Assembly: GCA_004299545.1 (NCBI GenBank) | Contig: SCRB01000644.1 | Span: 1 to 7,272, forward strand | Origin: Rhizobiaceae bacterium | GTDB taxonomy: Bacteria; Pseudomonadota; Alphaproteobacteria; Rhizobiales; Rhizobiaceae | Length of the DNA: 7,272 nt | Reading direction: 5' to 3' | In this document: in pieces, positions 1 through 5,711 of the stretch | How positions within the stretch are numbered: the stretch's first letter is position 1 | Layout: every line of letters begins with the position of its first letter | The notes under the pieces: model-generated | The model's input: the letters and a program-made list of their open reading frames with translations, nothing else | What the model was told of the DNA's origin: nothing | Databases searched by the model: none | Made by a program: the position numbers and the translations under genes

Positions 1-761
1 TTCGAGCCAACCTCACTGTTCCAGGCATAAAAGCCGCGGAAGTACAAATCAGGCTCTCCACTAGGCAGCCGGCCGGCCTCGATGGGATTTAGATCGTCGA
101 CCAGAAACACAAAGATATCGCGATCGGAGGCGTAGAGCGTCGTCGTATCCTTCGAGATATCGCCATTCGGGTTGTAGATGTGGGTCGACCAATCGAGCAC
201 GCCCGGTACTTTCCAACGCGTATCGCCGGTGCCGTTGCCGGCGATTTTTTGCACCGCCTCGACAAGTTCGTGGTCGAATATCCTCCCGTAATCCGGGCCG
301 GTAACCGCCCGAAGCTCGAGACGGCCGTTTTCGATTTCGAGCGTTTTGATCTGTTCGGCGCGATGGTTGAGCAGTCCATGCTGCAGATTGATGCCGGCAA
401 GCGGCGCCGGAAGCTGACGCAGATAGGCAGCCGGCGCGCCGACCAGGCTGGCGAGTTGACCGAAACTCCAATGGGTTGGTGCGACCGGTGCGTTCGCATC
501 GGGCAGCATCAGCGTCAACCGCTCGGGATTGTCGCGAGAAGCCTCGACACGGATTGCCTCGCTGTCGACGATGCGCGTTTTGCTGCGCTCAGACCGGCGC
601 TTAACGGAATTGTGCAGGTCGGTGAGGGACAGGTAGCGCTCGTCTGCCGGCCGGTTGAACCACTCCGACGAAACGCGGCCGATACTCTGGCCCCTGCCGA
701 CGTCGACTTTGTAGCCGTTGGGCGCAACACGGGTTGGCGACTGAATTTCCATATGGGTCAT
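1..761 (-). CDS. DUF932 domain protein (phage/plasmid-like), C-terminus beyond left edge
   Basis: This is an uninterrupted minus-strand frame from an ATG at 761 to the window edge, giving 253 codons. I recognise it as a DUF932 protein. Relevant stretches are HWSFGQLASLVGAPAAYLRQ (residues about 97-116), a YGRIFDHELVEAV segment (158-170), LYASDRDIFVFLVDD (209-223) and RGFYAWNSEVG (242-252). Family members are usually near 400 residues, so roughly the first two thirds are here. The start at 761 is preferred because GGAG lies 7 nt upstream; a second in-frame ATG at 752 has no comparable site. There is no signal peptide or membrane segment, so it should be cytoplasmic. DUF932 genes are common on rhizobial plasmids and in phages, but their biochemical role is not established. 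It is divergent from the DUF1173 gene. The family call is recognition by eye; the frame itself is seen directly. Confidence 0.85.
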   Translation of the reverse strand, partial: MTHMEIQSPTRVAPNGYKVDVGRGQSIGRVSSEWFNRPADERYLSLTDLHNSVKRRSERSKTRIVDSEAIRVEASRDNPERLTLMLPDANAPVAPTHWSFGQLASLVGAPAAYLRQLPAPLAGINLQHGLLNHRAEQIKTLEIENGRLELRAVTGPDYGRIFDHELVEAVQKIAGNGTGDTRWKVPGVLDWSTHIYNPNGDISKDTTTLYASDRDIFVFLVDDLNPIEAGRLPSGEPDLYFRGFYAWNSEVGS

Positions 762-768
762 GGTCCTG

Positions 769-772
769 CTCC
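769..772 (-). promoter_or_regulatory. Shine-Dalgarno for the DUF932 gene
   Basis: The minus strand reads GGAG here, 7 nt before the ATG at 761. It favours this ATG over the in-frame one at 752. Confidence 0.55.
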
Positions 773-794
773 GCGACGGACGCCGGAAGCCTCT

Positions 795-839
795 CCCCCG
801 GTCCTACTCCCGTCGCGGCCCACCAGCCTCCCCTCTCCC
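795..839 (-). other. G-rich leader with potential G-quadruplex
   Basis: The plus strand has five cytosine runs of three or more (795-799, 809-811, 819-821, 830-833, 837-839). The minus strand, which is the 5' leader side of the DUF932 gene, therefore has five guanine runs with intervening loops of 3, 8, 7 and 9 nt. This meets a relaxed quadruplex pattern but not the strict one with loops of at most 7. Formation is inference. Confidence 0.35.
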
Positions 840-853
840 TCTGGCCGCGCCAG

Positions 854-870
854 CCCGCGCGAAGCGCGGG
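854..870. repeat. Perfect GC hairpin containing GCGAAGC
   Basis: CCCGCGC (854-860) and GCGCGGG (864-870) are exact inverted repeats around a GAA triloop. The centre is GCGAAGC (859-865), a heptamer known to form an unusually stable DNA mini-hairpin. No T-tract follows on either strand, so it is not a standard intrinsic terminator. It lies about 95 bases upstream of the DUF932 start and could be a leader structure, a cruciform or a protein site. Confidence 0.6.
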
Positions 871-1041
871 ACGCTGCCGCAACGCTTCCGCCTCAAAGAT
901 CGTATGGAAGAGAGAAGGTCGGCCGCAGGTCAGCCTCAGCGAAACGGTGCTCGCACAGGATACCCCGAGGGTTGCGCCGCCGGTGAAACCGTGAATCAAT
1001 GAAAGACAGGGGATGTGGCGGCGTCCGGAGCGATGGAGGCC

Positions 1042-2238
1042 ATGCGACGGTACAAACTTGCTGACCAGGTGATCGAGGAAGCGGCCGCGAACCTGCAAGA
1101 CTTGCTCGCGGACGCATACCGACGACGGATTCGACCACTCTGCCTCTGCAAGGAAGGCAGGCTTCCAATGTACATCGCCCAGATTGGCGAACAATACATT
1201 GTCAAGCGCATGCCGCTTTCCGGCGGCGGGCACGATCCCGCCTGCCCATCCTACGAGCCACCGGACGAACTGTCCGGTCTTGGCGTGTTGATGGGCAGTG
1301 CGATCCAGATCGACCCGGAGAGCGGAATATCGGAGTTGAAGGTTGGCTTCAGCCTGATGAAAATAGGTTCACGGGCGGCGCCGAGTCTTAGGACAAACAC
1401 AACCGACACCATCGTTGGCGACGCGAAAAAGCTCTCGTTGCGTAGCCTGCTACATTATCTCTGGCACCAGGCCGAGTTGACGGCGTGGACCGCGCGATGG
1501 GCGAGCAAGCGTCATTGGTGGAATATTCGCTGGCACCTGATAGAGGCCGCTGGCCAGATGATGGTGAAGGGCGGAACGCTCAGCGAAATCCTCTTCATAC
1601 CGGAACCGTTCCGGGCGACGGACAAGAGCGCGATCGAAAAGCGCCGGACCGCAGCACTTGTACCTGCTCTTTCGCCGAAGAGCGGACCGCGCAAACTGAT
1701 GATCCTGGTTGGCGAAGTGAAGGATTTCGCACCAACGCGAAACGGCCACCGGCTGGTTGTGAGGCATCTGCCGGATTTTCCGCTTATGTTGGAAGAAGGT
1801 TTCTATAGACGTCTCCAGGCCCGCTTCGAGAACGAGTTGACGCTTTGGGGAGCGGACAAGGCTTCTCACCTGATCGCGATTGCGACGTTCGGGCTCACGC
1901 CAGTCGGTCTCGCGGTCGTGGAGGACATGGCGCTGATGGTCGTCGCGGAAAACTGGGTGCCCTACGAGTCTACATATGAGAAGAGGTTGGTCGACGCCTT
2001 GGCCAGGGTGGGTGAACGTAGCGTCAAAGGCTTGCGTTACAACTTGTCGGCCGAAAAGCCGACTGCGGCGGCGGTATTGCAGCGTGAGTCGCAGCAGATT
2101 GCGCTGTACGTCGTTCCACCCTCGGCCGACAGAGCCTATGAGGAAGCGTTGGACGACCTGATCGCATCGCGGCCGGAGATTGGCGTCTGGGTCTGGCGGA
2201 CAGCCGAGGGGGATATGCCTCCTCTACCTCGTACCTAG
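1042..2238 (+). CDS. DUF1173 family protein
   Basis: This is a complete 398-residue protein from ATG 1042 to the TAG at 2236-2238, which I recognise as the DUF1173 family of proteobacterial plasmids and islands; its function is unknown. Near the N-terminus RRIRPLCLC ends in a CxC pair (C34, C36), followed by VKRMP and a GGGHDPACPSYEPP segment with H64 and C68. A tryptophan-rich LLHYLWHQAELTAWTARW region spans about 136-153, with further Trp at 159, 160 and 164. There is no signal peptide or membrane helix, so it is probably cytoplasmic. The frame can start at GTG 1015 (407 aa) or ATG 1033. I chose ATG 1042 because family members typically begin just before this conserved region and GGAG lies 11 nt upstream, though the Shine-Dalgarno evidence is not decisive. 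It is divergent from the DUF932 gene and convergent with the SyrB-like gene. Confidence 0.85.
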   Translation: MRRYKLADQVIEEAAANLQDLLADAYRRRIRPLCLCKEGRLPMYIAQIGEQYIVKRMPLSGGGHDPACPSYEPPDELSGLGVLMGSAIQIDPESGISELKVGFSLMKIGSRAAPSLRTNTTDTIVGDAKKLSLRSLLHYLWHQAELTAWTARWASKRHWWNIRWHLIEAAGQMMVKGGTLSEILFIPEPFRATDKSAIEKRRTAALVPALSPKSGPRKLMILVGEVKDFAPTRNGHRLVVRHLPDFPLMLEEGFYRRLQARFENELTLWGADKASHLIAIATFGLTPVGLAVVEDMALMVVAENWVPYESTYEKRLVDALARVGERSVKGLRYNLSAEKPTAAAVLQRESQQIALYVVPPSADRAYEEALDDLIASRPEIGVWVWRTAEGDMPPLPRT

Positions 2239-2485
2239 ATACGCTTCGACTGCCGAAATCCTTGGTGCGCGTCATGCCCCGCTAGGCCGGCGTCAAGCTC
2301 GGTCTGCCGTCGCGTACCGATCCAGTCTCGCATTATATCGTTCCGGCAGGGATGGAAGAATTCGAGGCTGCGGTGAACGAAATGACTGATGCCGGCCTGA
2401 GATCAGTTCATGAGTCCGGCGTGCCGGCGCAGGCGAAATACCTCCGCTTCAGCCAAGCACGGCGTCAGCCTGGGCGCAATGAGTC
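2239..2485. other. Convergent intergenic gap
   Basis: This is the 247-base gap between the ends of the DUF1173 gene (plus) and the SyrB-like gene (minus). I see no strong terminator hairpin with a T-tract. A short imperfect stem around 2416-2427 (CCGG/CCGG) is too small to call. The plus frame from 2286 onward is protein-like and is listed separately as a possible remnant. Confidence 0.5.
2286..2480 (+). pseudogene. Possible remnant of an unidentified coding gene
   Basis: After a TAG at 2283-2285, the plus frame reads a balanced, protein-like stretch: DPVSHYIVPAGMEEFEAAV and then NEMTDAGLRSVHESG. Many codons end in G or C, as in real genes of this replicon, and the composition has none of the Arg/Pro/Ser bias of shadow frames. 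The same frame then runs on antisense into the SyrB-like gene, where it becomes Ser/Arg-rich and clearly non-coding. The only internal ATG (2352) has an AGGG directly abutting it, a poor ribosome site. I do not recognise the family. It could be a fragment of a gene broken by recombination, or chance. Confidence 0.2.
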
Positions 2486-3169
2486 CTACGCAAGACCCAG
2501 CTTGTTCTTCAGTTCGGCGTTTTCTTTACGCAAGCGCTCAGCGAGCATCTTCTTGAGACGCTTGTTCTCCTCTTCGAGCGCAACCAGATCCTTCAACTCG
2601 TCGCTTTCGAATGAGGGTGCTACCGCCTTTTTCCACTGATAGTAGGTCTGCTCGGAAATTCCGACCTGGCCGACCGCACTCTTAGTCGTAGCGCCGCCGG
2701 CGATCGACTTCTCGATTTGCGACAGCTTCTGCGCACGCTCCTTTTGAGAATAGGTCCTTCGAGAAGCCCTTACCGCCGGGGCAGAAGCTTCGGCCGCCTT
2801 GGCCGACTGTCTGGAGCTCTTCTTGGCCGTTGGCTGTCCTGCCTCTACCTTCGCCTTCCTGGGCCGTGCGGCTCTCTTTTTTGGCTCGGCCGTAGTCGGT
2901 TTGGTAGGCGCTTCCACGCTCGTCCGTGCTGATTCAGCTTCCTGAGGATCCGGCATGTGTTGCTCCGCTCGCGAGTTGTGCTGAGACTTAGCATCAACAA
3001 CTGTAACTTTAGAGTCAACAAGCTGACCATTTCGCAACTGCTGCTCTTCGTTTCTTGTCTCGGCGGCAAGCGCTGACAGGTCAAGGCCACCCCAGATCGA
3101 ATGACGGGATTTCCGGGCGCCGCGCCTGTGCTTTACCTCAACAATGAACGGCCGCGTCTGGCGCTTCAT
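2486..3169 (-). CDS. SyrB-like transcriptional regulator
   Basis: This 227-residue basic protein resembles the SyrB family of rhizobial symbiosis plasmids; S. meliloti SyrB represses syrA, a symbiotic exopolysaccharide regulator. The N-terminus (1-37) has a KRQTRPFIVEVK motif and HSIWGGLDLSALAAE. A linker rich in Lys, Ala and Pro follows (about 72-138, with KKRAARPRKAK like an AT-hook). Next is YSQKERAQKLSQIEK (140-154), then GISEQTYYQWKKA (170-182), a helix-turn-helix like those of IS3-type transposase OrfA. The C-terminus (192-227) has EEENKRLKKMLAERLRKENA, a probable coiled coil for dimerisation. Classic SyrB proteins are near 150 residues, matching translation from Met72 (2956), which has its own good ribosome site. 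AAGGA lies 11 nt before the upstream ATG at 3169. DNA binding is inferred from the family, and the target is unknown. It is separated by 424 bases from the pao operon and need not regulate it. Confidence 0.85.
   Translation of the reverse strand: MKRQTRPFIVEVKHRRGARKSRHSIWGGLDLSALAAETRNEEQQLRNGQLVDSKVTVVDAKSQHNSRAEQHMPDPQEAESARTSVEAPTKPTTAEPKKRAARPRKAKVEAGQPTAKKSSRQSAKAAEASAPAVRASRRTYSQKERAQKLSQIEKSIAGGATTKSAVGQVGISEQTYYQWKKAVAPSFESDELKDLVALEEENKRLKKMLAERLRKENAELKNKLGLA
2954..2966 (-). promoter_or_regulatory. Internal ribosome site and alternative start of SyrB-like gene
   Basis: On the minus strand GGAG (2966-2963) is followed 6 nt later by an in-frame ATG (2956-2954, Met72). This spacing is better than that of the upstream ATG at 3169. 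Starting here gives 156 residues, close to classic SyrB length, so it could be the main start or a second, short isoform. Confidence 0.4.
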
Positions 3170-3200
3170 GTGCCTGTCAGTCCTTTATGAAAGCCACTGC

Positions 3201-3230
3201 GTCATACTAATGGGGATTATTCGATGTCGA
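3201..3230 (-). promoter_or_regulatory. Candidate sigma-70 type promoter for SyrB-like gene
   Basis: The minus strand reads TCGACA (3230-3225; 5 of 6 to TTGACA), an 18-nt spacer, then TATGAC (3206-3201; 4 of 6 to TATAAT). Transcription would begin near 3194, just ahead of AAGGA (3185-3181) and the ATG at 3169. The order and distances fit together, but the boxes are imperfect. Confidence 0.35.
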
Positions 3231-3236
3231 CTCGAC
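3226..3236. repeat. Inverted repeat over the candidate -35 box
   Basis: GTCGA-C-TCGAC is a perfect 5+5 palindrome with a single central base, overlapping the proposed -35 box at 3225-3230. The position suits an operator. It is short enough to occur by chance in GC-rich DNA. Confidence 0.3.
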
Positions 3237-3593
3237 GGGCGGCATTGTGTTACTCGCGTTGGGCTTTATCGGATTGGCACGCTCGAAAGCAAGAGCTACT
3301 CTCCACGATCGTCTATGAATGCCGGTTTGCTGAACCTTCTCATGGATATCAGTGGAGACTACGAGGCATGGGGATGTCGGCCCATCCTGCTTGGAAAACA
3401 TGACATGGGCATTGGGTGGAGGTCACGGTTTCGTGTCTTTGGTCGGTTCGAAACAAAACATAGCAGCACACCGCATCGTGGGTGCAAGCTTGCTTGGTTT
3501 GCCGCAGATAGGATTTTCCTTATCGGGACCAATTTAGTATCGTCTGCACCCGCGCTCAATTCTCCGTTCCGAGGCCCGCGGGACGTGCTCCGC

Positions 3594-5711
3594 TTAGAGC
3601 AGTTTATCCGGCGTGATCGGCAGTTCGCGGATGCGCTTGCCCGTGGCATGGAAGACGGCGTTGCTGATTGCCGCCGCGATGCCCACAATGGAAATCTCGC
3701 CGAGGCCCTTCACGCCGAGCGGGTTCACATGCGGGTCGTGCTCGTCGACGAAGGTCACGTCCATGACGGCTGGTGCATCTGCGTGGACCGGAATTGCGTA
3801 CTCAGCGAAGTTGGCGTTCGTGACGCGTCCGCTGCGGGGATCGACGACCGAATGCTCCATCAGCGCCATGCCGATTCCGCCGATCATGCCACCGATGCAT
3901 TGGCTGCGGCTGGTCTTCGGATTGATGATCCGACCGGCGCCGTATGCGCCGACGATGCGCCGCACACGCGTCTGGCCAAGGTCCGGATCGATTGCGACTT
4001 CCGCGAACACGCCGCCGAATGCGTGCATGGAAAACCGCTGGCTGGCGTCGCCCGGTTTGGAATCCACCGTGACCTCGATGGGCTCGCCTATATGGCGCAT
4101 GGCTTCGGCAAGGTCGTTGGCGCCGCCGCGCGCAAGCGCATCCTCGCGCACCTTGCGGCAAGCCGCCTGCACGGCGCTGCCGACGCTCGCCATGGTCATC
4201 GAGCCACCCTGCGGCGGCGTCTTCGGCAGGCTTGTGTCGCCGAGGGTGAATTTCACCTGGTCGATCGGCAGGCCGAGGGCGTCGGCCGCGACCTGCGTCA
4301 TCGAGGTCCAGGTTCCCGGCCCGATGTCGCTTGCCGCGGCCGCCACTTCCGCCGTGCCGTCCGGCAACAGGCGAGCCATTGCCGACGCGGGCGCGAAGTT
4401 CATCGGATAGGTGGCCGTCGCCATGCCCCAGCCAACCAACAGCCCGCCATCGCGCATCGAGCGCGGCTCGGAGCTGCGTTGGCTCCAGCCGAAGCGCTCG
4501 GCGCCGATCCGGTAGCACTCCTTGGTCGATCGGCTGGAGAAGGGAAGGTTCTTGTATTCGTCCTGTTCCGGCTCGTTGCGCAGCCTGAGTTCGATGGGAT
4601 CCATTTTCAGCGCCACGCCGAGTTCGTCCATGGCGGTTTCGAGCGCGAATACGCCGCTCACCTCGCCGGGAGCCCGCATCCAGGTCGGAGTGTGGACATT
4701 TAGGCGCGCAAGGCGGTCGCGAGTGTAAACATTGGGACAGGAATGCAGGAATCGCGTCGCGTCGAGCAGTGCTTCCGTATAGTCCTCATAGCCCGAGGTC
4801 TCGTGGTAGGCATCGTGGACGATCGCCGCGAGGTGACCGTCGCGGGATGCGCCGAGCGCCACGCGCTGCACTGTGTGCGGACGGTAGCCGGTACCATAAT
4901 ACATCTCGCGCCGCGACAGCATGATCTTGACGGGGCGCTTCGCCACCCGTGCGCCGAGCGCCGCCAGCGTCACATGTGACCAGGCGCGCAGGCCCGAGCC
5001 AAACGCGCCGCCGACGAAGGGCGAGGCAACGCGGATATTTTCCGCCGGGATGCCGAACACGGCGGCGATTTCGTCGGCCACGCCGTCAACCCATTGCGTC
5101 TTGTCCCAGAGCGTCAGGCGATCGCCGTCCCAGGCGGCGATGGTGGCGTGCATTTCGATCGGATTGTGATTTTCGCGCGGGATCACGTAGCTGTTGTCGA
5201 CCTTCACCTCGGCACTCGTGAGCGCCTTCTCCGGATCGCCGCGCCGCGTCTCCCATTTCGACGCCTCGCCGGTCGGCGGGACGGGTTCGACCCCGCCGAT
5301 ATCGATCGCGCCGGCTTCGGATGCGTAGGTGGCACGTATCAATGTCGCCGCATGGATTGCCTGTTCGAGCGTTTCGGCGATGACCAGCGCGATCGGATGG
5401 CCTTGATGGTTGACCCGGTCGTCCTGAAGAACATGCAGCCGCTCGCCGACAGCCGGGTCGGTCGTGCCGTGATGCTCAGCGTAAGCGAGCTTTGGCGCGT
5501 TCCGGTAGGTCAAAACCGCTATGACGCCCGGCGCTTTTTCCGCAGCCGAGCTATCGATTACGGTGATGCGGCCGCTCGCAACCGTGCTCCGCACAATGGA
5601 GCCGTGAGCGACATTCGGCACGTCGAACTCGGCCGCATAGGTGGCGCCGCCGGTGACTTTCTTGCGGCCGTCAACGCGGCTGACGGGTTGTCCGATGGCG
5701 GCGGTGATCAT
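3594..5711 (-). CDS. paoC: Aldehyde oxidoreductase molybdopterin-binding subunit (PaoC/YagR type)
   Basis: This 705-residue catalytic subunit belongs to the xanthine oxidase family and is close to E. coli PaoC in length (about 730). The N-terminal domain begins with IGQPVSRVDGRKKVTGGATY. Cofactor-domain motifs follow in order: TQW (205-207), VGGAFGSG (233-240), TWMRAPGEVSGVFALE (343-358), DIGPGTWTSM (462-471), QGGSMTMASVGSA (501-513) and GVKGLGEISIVGIAAAISNA (666-685). By family alignment the Glu in GLGEI (E672) is the catalytic base. In PaoABC this subunit holds a molybdopterin cytosine dinucleotide cofactor and oxidises aldehydes, especially aromatic ones, to acids; the substrate here cannot be read from sequence. 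It has no signal peptide. The start ATG at 5711 overlaps the paoB stop by 4 nt (ATGA), with GGGAGG 6 nt upstream. It is the last gene of the operon. Another member of the family (for example a hydroxylase or dehydrogenase for other aldehydes or heterocycles) is possible. Confidence 0.93.
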   Translation of the reverse strand: MITAAIGQPVSRVDGRKKVTGGATYAAEFDVPNVAHGSIVRSTVASGRITVIDSSAAEKAPGVIAVLTYRNAPKLAYAEHHGTTDPAVGERLHVLQDDRVNHQGHPIALVIAETLEQAIHAATLIRATYASEAGAIDIGGVEPVPPTGEASKWETRRGDPEKALTSAEVKVDNSYVIPRENHNPIEMHATIAAWDGDRLTLWDKTQWVDGVADEIAAVFGIPAENIRVASPFVGGAFGSGLRAWSHVTLAALGARVAKRPVKIMLSRREMYYGTGYRPHTVQRVALGASRDGHLAAIVHDAYHETSGYEDYTEALLDATRFLHSCPNVYTRDRLARLNVHTPTWMRAPGEVSGVFALETAMDELGVALKMDPIELRLRNEPEQDEYKNLPFSSRSTKECYRIGAERFGWSQRSSEPRSMRDGGLLVGWGMATATYPMNFAPASAMARLLPDGTAEVAAAASDIGPGTWTSMTQVAADALGLPIDQVKFTLGDTSLPKTPPQGGSMTMASVGSAVQAACRKVREDALARGGANDLAEAMRHIGEPIEVTVDSKPGDASQRFSMHAFGGVFAEVAIDPDLGQTRVRRIVGAYGAGRIINPKTSRSQCIGGMIGGIGMALMEHSVVDPRSGRVTNANFAEYAIPVHADAPAVMDVTFVDEHDPHVNPLGVKGLGEISIVGIAAAISNAVFHATGKRIRELPITPDKLL

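Larger units (their letters stand above)
762..1041. other. Divergent intergenic region between DUF932 and DUF1173 genes
   Basis: These 280 bases separate two genes transcribed away from each other, so they must carry promoter and leader sequence for both unless transcripts enter from elsewhere. I see no clean -35/-10 pair on either strand. What is visible is a set of cytosine runs at 795-839 (guanine runs on the minus strand), a strong hairpin at 854-870, and in-frame alternative starts for the plus-strand gene (GTG 1015, ATG 1033, ATG 1042). Small frames cross this stretch on both strands, but their Arg/Pro-rich translations look like non-coding GC-rich DNA. Confidence 0.6.
3170..3593. other. 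424-base intergenic region between SyrB-like gene and pao operon
   Basis: I see no supportable gene here. Frames open across it on both strands, but the translations do not resemble a known family. It is visibly less GC-rich than the pao genes. It holds the candidate syrB-like promoter (3201-3230), a 10-base palindrome GCAAGCTTGC at 3484-3493, an imperfect hairpin at 3507-3524 (GATAGGA/TCCTTATC, TTT loop, one bulge) and CCCGCGGG near 3574-3581. The 3507-3524 hairpin lies about 70 bases past the paoC stop and could slow transcription, but it lacks a T-tract. No clear terminator, nod box or NifA site was found. Confidence 0.5.

Noticed and set aside
760..1002. Small plus-strand frames in the divergent gap
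   Set aside because: They are Arg/Pro/Ser-rich, with no convincing ribosome site and no family resemblance. They are explained by GC-rich non-coding DNA.
601..1233. Minus-strand frame of 210 codons across the DUF932 start, the divergent gap and the DUF1173 start
   Set aside because: It overlaps two well-supported genes in wrong frames and lacks a coherent protein-like composition.
3275..3291. TGGCACG resembling the -24 part of a sigma-54 promoter (plus strand)
   Set aside because: The following GC is one base too far (11 instead of 10 nt between GG and GC), the TT of the -12 element is missing, and no plus-strand gene lies downstream.
3170..3593. Search for nod box or NifA upstream site near the SyrB-like gene
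   Set aside because: No nod-box-like pattern and no TGT-N10-ACA was found by eye, so symbiotic control cannot be claimed from sequence.
3586..3601. TGCTC/GAGCA hairpin over the paoC stop codon
   Set aside because: The stem is only 5 bp, there is no T-tract, and it overlaps the coding end, so it is too weak to call a terminator.
3144..4703. Long plus-strand frame (519 codons) spanning the intergenic gap and most of paoC antisense
   Set aside because: Its translation inside paoC is rich in Arg, Ala and His and matches no family, while the opposite strand has full molybdopterin-subunit motifs. It is a GC-driven shadow frame.
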